From NCBI GenBank assembly GCA_030144725.1, contig JASKMD010000005.1:498971-562970 (forward strand): a DNA stretch of 64,000 nt, in the 5' to 3' direction. The DNA comes from Haematococcus lacustris. Its lineage: Eukaryota; Chlorophyta; Chlorophyceae; Chlamydomonadales; Haematococcaceae. Below, one piece after another: positions 30,897-40,447 of this stretch (position 1 is its first letter; every line of letters begins with the position of its first letter). The position numbers and the translations under genes were made by a program. The notes beneath the pieces were generated by a model. The model had not been told where the DNA came from. It ran no database searches and saw only the letters and a list, made by a program, of their open reading frames with translations.

Positions 30897-33800
30897 CGCT
30901 CATCAATCCAATCGCAGGGGGTAAGGATAGAGCTCCGGCGTGATCAACGGGCGGAGACGCCGAAATGAAGAAGTAATATGGCAGTCTTCTGAAAACATCG
31001 CTGCTTTCTCTCCCGGGACTTCTCTGCCGGGACTACTCTCATCAGTCAATGTAAGCCTTGCACAGTTAACATTGCCCAGCAGTGGGTGGGAGAAGGCGCA
31101 AGGCTTTTGTCAGTGAAAACACAATACAAATATATACAGCCAGTTCCTCTCTTCTTGCCAATTTCCTCTCTTCTTGACAGTTGCGAACCGCGTGCCATAG
31201 TCAGCATCACCACACACTCATGTCGAGACATCCATGCAAGACATGTCGACTCGAGCACGACCGGACGTGTTAATGTTAATGTTAAACCGTTTTGTTAAAG
31301 ATGACCGCTTGGTACAAGTCTTGATACAAGTCGTTTTTTGCTGTCGTTCTGGTCACGACACGGCAATTAGGGCGCGACCGATCATATGACTTGCTGAGGA
31401 ATTGGTCATATGACTGAATATGATGGCTTAAAGATGGGATATGACTGGCCCAGGCGCCCCCAACATGGGGTTGGTAATATGCATGCGATTACTTCCTCAA
31501 TACTGCATACTCAATACATTGGCATCGGAGGTTTAGTCCGCGTTATCTGACCATCAGCGCACGACATTGGAGTCTTTGCTCGCGTACTGCCACATGTGCC
31601 CGCGAACAAATCACATCGGCGAGACGGGTCTCCTTGGCACGGTGAGCCACGTCGCTGTGACCCCATCTACCTAGCGTAGTGAGCTGGTTGTGCACAAATG
31701 GAATGTCCGGCCGACACCCAACGCGATGCCTGCCGGGCGTGCAGGGCGTCTAGACGGGGCGGGTGAAGCATAATCTATCTTCGCTTCTCGCCGAACACAT
31801 CATTTGGGTCGGCGCACACTGAGGTACCACCGGGTTACACCCCCCCTCCTCCACTGTGCCCTTCACTGTGTTGCACCCGTTGCACTTGGAGGAAAAGCGA
31901 CATAGAATTGTTGTTCTTTACTCATTGGCGGATCTCTTGAAACAAATCGCACATCAAATAGCCCAGGCCTCTGTCAGTTTGACATCTTCAAAGTGACATC
32001 ATGTTCTCCAAGCAGAATCAGGGCCACGGGGCTGTGGGGTGGCAGTTGAGCTATGAAACTTTGCACGCAAGTGGATGGCATGTAGGGGAATGTAACTCTC
32101 AGAGGAGACGAGTCCAAACTCGGTCATGGTGTGGAGTTGTGCGACTGACTGCATGGCTCTGGCCCTGAGATTGGCTAAGGGAGTTAAGGGTCACAGACCA
32201 AAGTGAGAGTATGGCTTATCTGATTATGAGCGTTTGTAACACTGGCCTAGAGGAGCTTAACCTAGTAAGTAGCATGTTGTAAGTCCAAATGGTCGAGCTG
32301 TGGCATTGCCCTCAAGGTAAGGGGGGGAGGTGGGCTCATTGCCACATCGCCGCATCCGCTTTCCGATCCGACTGCTGCTTCCGACGCGCATGCTCATGTA
32401 GAGCAGCCTCAGCGGCGCGGGCGGTCGAAGCGATGACTGCATGCCTCGCTGTGGCTCAAATTTGAATTAATTATTTTGAAGCTTTGCTGTGCACGGCCTA
32501 CTGACTGCATAACTATTCTGGATGGGTCAAGGGTAGCTGGCCGGGTTGGCTATATTGTGAGCCATCTAACATAGTTTTTGGCGTAGTGAGTGCAAAGATA
32601 CAGCCGTCCTACTACCAGGGGTCGGTTTCCTGTCATTTTTGTCAGTTGGGGTCGCCTGAGACTGGGTACGTAGTCAAGAGGATAATGTGGCAGATGTCCA
32701 CATTAACCCACCTGGGAACCCCGAGTGTGAAGAGGGTTTGACGCCCTCCAAACCAGTACCGCTCTCAGTTGCAGTTACCCCGCCGCAACATTCCTCTACT
32801 CTCTGCGCAGTTAACCATTGAGCTTGAGACCACGGCAATGAGGCTCTCTGTATCCTCTTGCAATCGATCTCTGTAGCCTTGGTCATGCGCAAAATGATAT
32901 TGGCTACACGCCATGTCCGGGTTCCATGCTCCTATCTCAAAGTTGTCAAGCTCCTCAAGCTGCAGCGGCCTGAGTGTAATGTACAAGCCTTGTAGCATGC
33001 GATGCTAAGGTTGCATGCTATTGCTTTAACAAAAAGGGTCAGCAAATTTGAAATGCTCGGCGGTTGGGTCCGACGGTTGGGTCGCCACGGGTCAGCCATT
33101 TGCGCTGCTGAGACGCTCCCCAAGCAGCGACAGATGTGCAGGAGAACCGTGTGGGGTCAGGCCGCGCATCGCGCTAGCCATTTTTGCACACGGCCGAAAA
33201 GTGCAGCGGTTTAGAGCAAATGGGATTCTAGAAGCTTGAGAACAGGGCCCATAGCTTGTTGTTGATGCGCAGTTGACTTTAGCTCGGTTTTGGCTTGATC
33301 ATATTTCATCATATTCTCATATTGGGTCATATCTTAAAGATTTTTTCGGGCGCGCCCTAACGGCAAGGCACCCAGCGACACTATGCAGGCAGAAGTGGCC
33401 AGTGAGACGCAGTCCCAGGGTAGCAAAACGGGTATGTTAAAGATTTGTTAAAGCTGTTGTTAAACCCAAAACATCAGGATGTTAAATTAACCGGTCGTGC
33501 TCTAATGTCGAGGTGTTGACCTGTGTGTAATTGAGTTTTACTCAGTTGTATACCCTTTTCCCACTGGCGCGGCGAAATGTATTTATTTGAATTAATAAGA
33601 TTCCTCCCGGTCGATTGGTGCCACAGTCGTTCTCGCACGTCCCGCTCGTACCGTTTGTCCCGTAGATAGCTGTTTGGCCTCAGCTAATATTGCTAAATTG
33701 CTAATAAGCCTCAGCCACGCCAAATGGATGCGGTGCTGGGTCTTGCGGCTGGCTGGGATGCTATGGTATGCTATGATAGCGATGACGAGGAGCTAACCGC

Positions 33801-33970
33801 GGGCCCACGGTTTCGGCCTGGCAAAAAAGTGCGGTTAGGAGAGTGAAAGCAGAAAGCCACGGGAACCGCACGCTGCGGGCTAGAGGCGTGGGCCAAGCGG
33901 CAGGTGAGGTCGACGAAAAGCTGAGGTGCAGCAGCGGTGACTGACTACTTGGCACGGAGCTACCAAAAGG
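30897..33970. other. Gene-free repeat-rich stretch
   Basis: It contains the repeat partner at 31,537-31,830, the CCCCAACATGGGG repeat at 31,469, the CAGGGGTCGG element at about 32,618-32,659, and at 33,523-33,568 a fragment of the fold-back family joined to TACCCTTTTCCCACTGGC, which recurs inverted at 24,221 and 42,669. No convincing gene is seen. Confidence 0.5.
31537..31830 (-). repeat. Inverted-repeat partner of 23.95-24.14 kb
   Basis: In reverse complement it aligns with 23,945-24,137; the two copies face each other across 7.4 kb that holds the IMP2 gene, a Fanzor relic and the DUF3700 gene. It carries about 90 bp not present in the left copy. Confidence 0.7.
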
Positions 33971-33975
33971 AGCAG

Positions 33976-34165
33976 TGTTGCGTTCGTGGCAATGGTGTTC
34001 CAAGTGTGCCTACACAGATCAGGGCGTAGTCCATCTGCCTGGGTATCGAACCCAGCCTCAGAACACCTCACCACTCACACATTTCTCACAGGGGACTTGT
34101 CATGTCACTTGAGACCTTTCAGATATTCGGCCGCATGCGATCTTACTCAGCATGGTCACGTAACA
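33976..34165 (-). repeat. 3' LTR (190 bp)
   Basis: Identical to the 5' LTR at 39,829-40,018. On the minus strand it starts TGTTACGTGACC and ends CGAACGCAACA. At 34,039-34,055 it contains a 17-nt T-arm-like hairpin, CTGGG-TTCGATA-CCCAG, which holds a Pol III B-box-like word. Confidence 0.95.
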
Positions 34166-34178
34166 TTCCCCCCCACCT
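34166..34178 (-). promoter_or_regulatory. Polypurine tract
   Basis: The minus strand reads GGTGGGGGGGAA directly before the 3' LTR start TGTTACG, the expected position of the plus-strand DNA primer of a retrotransposon. Confidence 0.8.
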
Positions 34179-34292
34179 GGCTCAGCTGTACTCAGCTGAC
34201 CACCGTGGTGTTGCCCCGCTCAGGCACATTGTGCCGTCACTCGCGCCCACACTAGCGCTAGGTGTCTGAGTTCCTTTCATGGCCTCCTCACA

Positions 34293-37200
34293 TCAGCCCA
34301 CCGCCTCAGCCTCAGCCGTATCAGCCTCCAAGCCGAGCTGCTGTAGGTAGGCAGTCAACATCTCCTGGCACCCCACCAGCTGTGACCTGGACTCCCACGT
34401 GTTGTGCTCGTCCCCATGGCCCTGCCACTTGACCAGGAATTCCAACTGCCTCTTCTTGGGCTTGTCACCCCGCTTGCCTTGGCTCTTGGCTAGTCGGTGA
34501 TCCACCACCTTCTCCACCTTGTACTCTGGCTCTCCATCTAGCCACTGCAGTGGGGGTGGGCCTGCGTGCCCAGGCACCTGATCGGAGGCATCGTAGGTCC
34601 TGTAAGGCTTCACTAGGGACACATGGAACACGTTATGGATCCGAGACCACTCCTCAGGCAGGTCCAGCTTCACTGCTGCTCTGCCCACCATGTACTCAAC
34701 CCGGAAAGGACCGACATAGCGTGGCTTCAGCTTTCTGGCACCAGGCTGGCCCACTCTGCCCCTCATGTTTTGTGTGCTGAGCAACACCATGTCGCCAGGT
34801 TCAAACACCGCGTCACGCCGCTTGGTATCCTGGTAGGCTTTCATCCGCTTCTGTGCTCGGGCTAGGCATTGCCTGGCCTGCTCCACCGCCTGCCTCGCAT
34901 TGGCCACGAACCCGTGCGCCTGCGGCACTTTCTGGGGCAGGTCCAGCAGCTCAGCCACTCGCGGATGGTAGCCGTAGTTTAGGTAGAAGGGCGTGCAACG
35001 GGTTGACTCCTGCTTGGCATTGTTGATGGCGAACTCGACGAGGGGTAAGTGTTCCGCCCAGTCCTTCTGGTCGGGCCTGATGTAATGCCTTAGCATCTCC
35101 TCTATCACCCGGTTCATGCGCTCCGTCTGACCATCCGTCTGGGGGTGGTAAGCACTCGACAGGTCCAGGTCCACCTGGAGCAGCGCAGCCAGCTCAACAA
35201 AGAACCTGTTGTTGTTCAGGTTAGGTCCCCTGTCGCTCACAATGCTGTCAGGCCAGCCATGTAGCCGAAATACATTGTCGACAAAGAGCTTGGCATATTG
35301 TACCGCCGTCATGCGCTCCCAGGTCCTGGCCAAGTGCACCATCTTGGTCAGCCGGTCCACAATCACTAAGATTGAATCATGCTTGGCTGGTCCACTTGCA
35401 GGGAGCTTCACAATGAGGTCCAGCGACACGGAGCCCCAAGGCCTCAAGGGGATAGGCAGCGGCTGTAGCTTGCCGGCGGGCTTCTGGGCGTTGGACTTGT
35501 TTAGTTGGCACGAGTGGCAGGTGCGTACGTAGTGCTTGACAGCTTCTGACACACCATGCCAGTCAAAATAGCGTGTCACTTGCTCCAGGGTCTTCGTCAT
35601 GCCCAAGTGACCTGCAGACTTGGCATCGTGCATGGTGTGTATCACTCTCCTCCTCAGCTTCTCATCATTAGGCACCACCACCTGGCCACGCTCTGTTAGC
35701 CACAGCCCCTCCAGCCGGTGTAGCTTTGACGTGAAGGCAGCCTCGTCAAACCGCTTGTCCGCCCCGTAGGCCTGCCTGACTGCTTGCAGCAGCGTTGTGG
35801 GGTCTGACCCGTCACTGGCCTCTTGTTGTTGTGTGTCCTGCCGCAGGGTTTCCCCCCCACCTGGCTGCAGCCCTCTAGGCGTGCCAGCAGCCATGTCAGC
35901 AGGCGGGGTCAGCTTGCCAGCCTCATAGGCCCTCTCCCTGGCCACAGTCTGCTCTCTCTCAGCCACCTTGCGGAGCTCAGCTGCTGTGCGACGGGTGGTG
36001 GCAGCCAGCACAGCACCTTCACGTCCAGGCACCAGCAGTAGCACCGGGCAGCTCTCCGTGTCAGGCATACTCAGCGCCGGGTTGCGGCTGATGGGATCAG
36101 CCACATTGTCTGCACCAGGATGGTATCTGATTTCATACTTGTAACGGGACAGCTCCTCCATCCACCGCGTCTGCCGCCTTGACAGGTTTGCTTGCGTTTG
36201 TAGGTAGATTAGGGGATTGTGATCAGTTTGTATTGTAACATCTACAGCTCCGTCTAGATAGCACCTCCACTCTCTTACAGCCCTGATGATGGCCAGCAGC
36301 TCCTGGTCTCCTGTAGAGTACCTCGTCTCTGGTGGTGACAACCTTTTACTGGTGTAAGCAATGGGTTTGCCTTCTTGCAGCAGCACTGCTCCAGTGCCCA
36401 CCAGCGACGCGTCAGTGCACACCACAAAGGGCTTTGTGAAGTCAGGTAGCGCCAACACAGGAGCAGAGCACAGCGCATCTTTCAGGCCATTGAATGCTTT
36501 CATTTGCGCCTCCCCAAACTTTTGCCAGTCGAACTGTGCTGCAGCCGTCTTGCTGGTCAGGTCGGTCAGTGGCGCGGCGATAGCACTGAAGTTAGGAATG
36601 AAGCGCCGAAAATAGTTTGCCAACCCCAAAAAGGCTTGCAGGTCCTTCAGGTTGCGCGGGACGTGCCACTCCCGGACCACTTTCACTTTTGCTGGGTCGA
36701 CCGCAATGCCATGTTCGCCCACAATGTGACCGAGGAACGTCAGCTCTGTCTTGTTGAATTCGCACTTCGATCGCTTGGCATAGAGCTTGTGCTGCCTCAT
36801 GAGCTCCAGCACTTCTCTGAGATGCTGCACATGCTCCTCAGCAGAGTTGCTCATCACCAGGATGTCGTCAATGTAAACTAGCACCGACTTGTTGATTAGG
36901 GGCCGAAACACGTTGTTCATGGCTCTTTGGAAGGTTGCAGGAGCGTTGGTCAGGCCAAAACACAGCACTTTGAATTGGAACTGCCCCATGGGCGTCAGGA
37001 ATGCTGTCTTGGGCCGGTCCGCCTCAGTGATTCTGATTTGATGGTACCCAGATTGCAAGTCAAGTGAGCTGAACACCTTCTTGCCAGCCAGCTTGTCAAA
37101 GAGATCGTCAATTCTGGGCAGGGGGTATCTGTCTTTCACCGTCAGCTTATTTAGAGCTCTGTAGTCAATGCACATCCTTAAAGATCCATCCTTCTTCTCC

Positions 37201-38243
37201 ACAAACAGCACAGGGGCTCCATAGGGGCTACTGCTGGGCTCTATCAGCCCCCTGGCCTGCAGCTCTGACACTTGTCTCTTGACCTCAGCCTCCTCCCTGG
37301 GGCTCAGCTTGTAAGGCCTCTTGTAGGGTGGCTGGGCATCAGCCTCCAACCTGATGGTATGCCCTACACCCCGGTCAGGGGGCAGGCCTGATGGCATGTC
37401 CTGGAACACATCTGAGTACTCCTCTAGCACAGCCCGCAGCTCTGCATCTGTGACCAACTCAGGTCTGTCCCTTTCACTGCTCTCCTTGCAGCCTGCCACT
37501 GCAGCAGCCAAGCTCCCTTTGTGCCAGCCCTCCTTGTCACTGTCGCTACCAGGCTGCACTAACAACAGCAAGCTGCGGCATCCCTTGCGGAGCAGCCTCG
37601 CCGTCTGTCCCACGCTGAGCGGTTCCGCTGGCTCGACACAGCCTCCTGAGACTGCGGCAGCCTGAGCTACGGCCTCGAATGATGGCAGATGCTTCGGACG
37701 CAATGCCAGCAGGTTCACAGGTTTGCCCTCAGGCGACTGCAACGTGCACACCCCGTGTTTCGGTTTCATCACCACGTCGTGGACGAACAACCAGTCCGAT
37801 CCCAGAATTAAGTCGACGCCTTCAATTACTCTGGGCATAACTCTGGCCATTAGGGTGGTCTTGCTTTTCTGTATCTCCAGCAGGCCTGTCCTCTTCTCTT
37901 TCAGCACCACACGCTCATTGTTAGCAGTCAGCACTGATGTTGGCGCCATGACTCCCCGCTCCAGGGTAGCATCAGCTGGACTTATCTTGTGCTTTTCCAG
38001 CCACTGTTCACTGATGATGCTGAAGGTAGCGCCCGTGTCCATCATAATCAGGCATGGTCTGCCTCCAAATCGGCCCACATACATGAACGGCAGCTGTAGT
38101 GTTTCAGCCTTGTCAAAGAGAGCCTCAGTTGGTGCACACGCCAGGGTAAGTTTCTTACACAGGGATCCCTCCTGGAACACCGGTATAGACTCATCCAATG
38201 GCGGTCCTGGCAGGTCAGCACCTCGTTCCCACCAGGCAAAGCC
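34293..38243 (-). CDS. pol: Pol polyprotein: protease, RT, RNase H, integrase, chromodomain
   Basis: The frame is open from the codon after the gag TAG (38,244-38,246) to 34,293; there is no ATG near its beginning, and the residue often assumed to be the start (38,198) is TTG. Numbered from that TTG: aspartic protease DTGA at 54-57; RT with LDLQSGYHQI near 379 and the catalytic YIDDI at 442-446; RNase H with CTDASLVGTG and STGDQELLAI; integrase with a zinc-binding H..H..CHSC stretch and the D..D..E core (SLDLIVKLP, SDRGPNLNN, YHPQTDGQTERMNR); and a C-terminal chromodomain with YKVEKVVDHR and FLVKWQGHGDEHNTWE. Pol copies RNA to DNA and inserts it; the chromodomain probably targets marked chromatin. 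No interruption is seen. Confidence 0.95.
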   Translation of the reverse strand, partial: GFAWWERGADLPGPPLDESIPVFQEGSLCKKLTLACAPTEALFDKAETLQLPFMYVGRFGGRPCLIMMDTGATFSIISEQWLEKHKISPADATLERGVMAPTSVLTANNERVVLKEKRTGLLEIQKSKTTLMARVMPRVIEGVDLILGSDWLFVHDVVMKPKHGVCTLQSPEGKPVNLLALRPKHLPSFEAVAQAAAVSGGCVEPAEPLSVGQTARLLRKGCRSLLLLVQPGSDSDKEGWHKGSLAAAVAGCKESSERDRPELVTDAELRAVLEEYSDVFQDMPSGLPPDRGVGHTIRLEADAQPPYKRPYKLSPREEAEVKRQVSELQARGLIEPSSSPYGAPVLFVEKKDGSLRMCIDYRALNKLTVKDRYPLPRIDDLFDKLAGKKVFSSLDLQSGYHQIRITEADRPKTAFLTPMGQFQFKVLCFGLTNAPATFQRAMNNVFRPLINKSVLVYIDDILVMSNSAEEHVQHLREVLELMRQHKLYAKRSKCEFNKTELTFLGHIVGEHGIAVDPAKVKVVREWHVPRNLKDLQAFLGLANYFRRFIPNFSAIAAPLTDLTSKTAAAQFDWQKFGEAQMKAFNGLKDALCSAPVLALPDFTKPFVVCTDASLVGTGAVLLQEGKPIAYTSKRLSPPETRYSTGDQELLAIIRAVREWRCYLDGAVDVTIQTDHNPLIYLQTQANLSRRQTRWMEELSRYKYEIRYHPGADNVADPISRNPALSMPDTESCPVLLLVPGREGAVLAATTRRTAAELRKVAEREQTVARERAYEAGKLTPPADMAAGTPRGLQPGGGETLRQDTQQQEASDGSDPTTLLQAVRQAYGADKRFDEAAFTSKLHRLEGLWLTERGQVVVPNDEKLRRRVIHTMHDAKSAGHLGMTKTLEQVTRYFDWHGVSEAVKHYVRTCHSCQLNKSNAQKPAGKLQPLPIPLRPWGSVSLDLIVKLPASGPAKHDSILVIVDRLTKMVHLARTWERMTAVQYAKLFVDNVFRLHGWPDSIVSDRGPNLNNNRFFVELAALLQVDLDLSSAYHPQTDGQTERMNRVIEEMLRHYIRPDQKDWAEHLPLVEFAINNAKQESTRCTPFYLNYGYHPRVAELLDLPQKVPQAHGFVANARQAVEQARQCLARAQKRMKAYQDTKRRDAVFEPGDMVLLSTQNMRGRVGQPGARKLKPRYVGPFRVEYMVGRAAVKLDLPEEWSRIHNVFHVSLVKPYRTYDASDQVPGHAGPPPLQWLDGEPEYKVEKVVDHRLAKSQGKRGDKPKKRQLEFLVKWQGHGDEHNTWESRSQLVGCQEMLTAYLQQLGLEADTAEAEAVG

Positions 38244-38246
38244 CTA
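38199..38246 (-). promoter_or_regulatory. Candidate stop-codon readthrough site between gag and pol
   Basis: Gag ends at TAG and the same frame continues into pol without another stop. Beginning six bases after the TAG, CCTGG...AGGT-GCTG-ACCT-G-CCAGG can fold into a two-part stem-loop. The arrangement resembles gammaretroviral TAG readthrough, but no known signal is matched exactly. Confidence 0.5.
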
Positions 38247-39539
38247 TTGATCATCATTGTAAGCCCCACGGCTACTACGGTGCTGTTGCTTGTTGGCACA
38301 GTCTTTGGCGTAGTGTCCTCGCCCTCCACACTCGTAGCACACGTCACTGGGCTGGTTGGGCCCCTTGTGTCTCTTACGGTCACGGTCACGGTCACGGTCG
38401 TCGGCGAACGACACATGGCGTGCGTCCCGGCTTGGACTGCGGCCTCTGTTGTGCCCTCGACCCTCATCACGGCGTCGCAGGTCCGCTGGCTGTAACCGGT
38501 CCAGTCGCTCATTCAGACGATTCTGCAAAGCACGCCCACCATCAGCAGAGCGACTTCGTGAGCGCCCATTGCTCCTTCCACTGAAGCTGCGCCCTCGCCC
38601 CGCAAACACGGCCACACTAGGCCCACCATCAAACTCCTCGTCGTCAAGCAGGGGTGCAGCAGTGACAGCGGTGACAGCACGCACAGACACTTTGGCAGCT
38701 CGCGCAGCAACATCACGCCCACGTGCAAAAGCAAGCAGTGCATCCAGCGACTCCCATCGCTTCCCATCGGGCATAGTCGCACACTCTCGCTTCAGCTCAG
38801 GTTTCAGGCCAGCGATGAAGTACATACACAGGAGGTCCTGGGGCAAACGATGCAAGCGCATGGCTAGCAGAGAAAACTGCAGACAATAGCTCATAAGCTC
38901 TGCTCCCTTCTGGTGATACTCCCGATCCACCAGCTTCTGCATCAAATCGGCCTCGTTATTCTGGTCCGTACACCCAGTAGCCCTTCTAAGCCATGCCTCT
39001 AGCTCCGCATCTGTGAGGTCTTTACCCTGCTGCCTGTAGCTGCTCACCAGCTGGAGCACAGCAGCCTTCAGATCTCCACTCAGCGCCTGCAGCACTCCCG
39101 CCACCAGTGGCTGCTGCGTGGCACGACACCATTGACCCACAAGCCAGAAGTAAGACTCAAAGTCTCGACTACGCAGCACATCATCAACCTTCCAAGCCTC
39201 AGGCAGGCTCACGTTCGTTCTGACCACATGCTGTGCCGCTGGTGCTCCTTGCAGCGACCGACCACTTGCCTCTCCCAGGCCAGCTCCGCCAAGATTCGCA
39301 AGCGCTCCATGCTGACTTGCACCAGCCTCAGCCGCACTTCTCGAAGGGACCTCGCCGCCCTCACGCCCATTGCTTCCTGGGCCAGCACTACGCTTCTCTC
39401 TCTCGCGGGACTCCCGCAGCTCCCGCTCTTTTGCGGCCAACTGAGCTTGCAGCGCGTCCACAGTCCTTTGCAGCTCCTCCGGGCTTCTGGCCACTTCCAT
39501 TGCCACTCGCGCAGAATCGGCCTCCGCCGACGGGTTCAT
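38244..39539 (-). CDS. gag: Gag capsid/nucleocapsid protein
   Basis: A true ATG at 39,539 opens a 431-residue protein. It has an N-terminal coiled-coil-like segment (LQRTVDALQAQLAAKEREL), a retrotransposon Gag/capsid region (SRDFESYFWLVGQWCRAT; YHQKGAELMSYCLQFSLL), an Arg/Ser-rich stretch, and a single CCHC zinc knuckle CYECGGRGHYAKDC that binds element RNA. It ends with TAG at 38,244-38,246 in the same frame as pol. It would form the virus-like particle in which reverse transcription occurs. Confidence 0.9.
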   Translation of the reverse strand: MNPSAEADSARVAMEVARSPEELQRTVDALQAQLAAKERELRESREREKRSAGPGSNGREGGEVPSRSAAEAGASQHGALANLGGAGLGEASGRSLQGAPAAQHVVRTNVSLPEAWKVDDVLRSRDFESYFWLVGQWCRATQQPLVAGVLQALSGDLKAAVLQLVSSYRQQGKDLTDAELEAWLRRATGCTDQNNEADLMQKLVDREYHQKGAELMSYCLQFSLLAMRLHRLPQDLLCMYFIAGLKPELKRECATMPDGKRWESLDALLAFARGRDVAARAAKVSVRAVTAVTAAPLLDDEEFDGGPSVAVFAGRGRSFSGRSNGRSRSRSADGGRALQNRLNERLDRLQPADLRRRDEGRGHNRGRSPSRDARHVSFADDRDRDRDRKRHKGPNQPSDVCYECGGRGHYAKDCANKQQHRSSRGAYNDDQ

Positions 39540-39828
39540 TGTCAGTCCTGTACCGCACGCGGGTACCCAGGCTCACTCTAGCCTCTCCTCACAACCGTTC
39601 ACAGCCGACGCTTCTCTGAGCGTTACCCGCAAGCTTAGCGCACAGCTCCTCCGCCTCTTTCCACAGCCGACGCACTACACTCAGTTCCCGGCGTTGCTCA
39701 GGCGAATGCGGGAACTCGACCGCACTTCCACACGCCAACCAATACCCACGCACGTCCTCTGACGCTAGGCTCGGGCAGAAATGCGCTAGACGGACCCAGT
39801 CGGGTTCGGCACCATCGGCCGGAACCAC

Positions 39829-40018
39829 TGTTGCGTTCGTGGCAATGGTGTTCCAAGTGTGCCTACACAGATCAGGGCGTAGTCCATCTGCCTGGGTATC
39901 GAACCCAGCCTCAGAACACCTCACCACTCACACATTTCTCACAGGGGACTTGTCATGTCACTTGAGACCTTTCAGATATTCGGCCGCATGCGATCTTACT
40001 CAGCATGGTCACGTAACA
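39829..40018 (-). repeat. 5' LTR (190 bp)
   Basis: Identical to the 3' LTR. It carries the element promoter by position. Just inside it, the minus strand reads G-TGGTTCCGGCCGATGG, a possible primer-binding site one base from the LTR, but no tRNA was matched. Confidence 0.95.
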
Positions 40019-40222
40019 AGCAGCTGTGCTATAGAGAGGAGCAGCTGTGCTACAGAGCAGCTGTGCTACAGAGCAGCTGTGCGAAAGAGAGGAGCAGCTG
40101 TGATGCTAGGCAGGAGCAGCTGTGCTACAGAGAGGAGCCGTTGTGGTGCCAGGCAGTAGCAGCTGTGGTGCCAGGCAGGAGCCGCTGTGGTGCCAGGCAG
40201 GAGCAGCTGTGGTGCTAGGGGC
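40019..40222. repeat. GCAGCTGTG(C/G)T minisatellite
   Basis: A degenerate array of GAGCAGCTGTGCTACAGA and CAGGAGC(C/A)GCTGTGGTGC units. The retrotransposon target site AGCAG is its first repeat unit, so the retrotransposon landed in this array. Confidence 0.8.
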
Positions 40223-40447
40223 TAGGGAGTGGCAGCAGTATGGCTGCAGGGCAGTGCATAGCAGTGTTTTTTTTTTAACGCTATATATAGCGATCGCTAT
40301 AAAAAGCGACATTTCAGAGGGCTCCGTGCGCTATGAATTGGACCCCTTGCGGACTGCGCTATAGCGCATCGCGTTATAAAAAGTGAACTTTGTACTGCAG
40401 CCGCAGCTCGGCTAAGAGCCGCAATTTGGATAAGCGCCGCAGTCTCG

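Larger units (their letters stand above)
33971..40023 (-). mobile_element. Intact Ty3/gypsy chromovirus-type LTR retrotransposon
   Basis: The element proper is 33,976-40,018 (6043 bp), flanked by the 5-bp direct repeat AGCAG (33,971-33,975 and 40,019-40,023). Both 190-bp LTRs start TGTTAC and end GCAACA on the coding (minus) strand and look identical base for base, which implies very recent insertion. Order in the sense direction: 5' LTR, gag, in-frame TAG, protease, reverse transcriptase, RNase H, integrase, chromodomain, polypurine tract, 3' LTR. Integrase after RNase H places it in Ty3/gypsy; the chromodomain places it with chromoviruses. Confidence 0.95.

Noticed and set aside
38196..38198. 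Start codon for Pol at 38,198
   Set aside because: The codon is TTG, not ATG; the frame is open upstream to the gag TAG, so a Gag-Pol fusion by readthrough is more likely.
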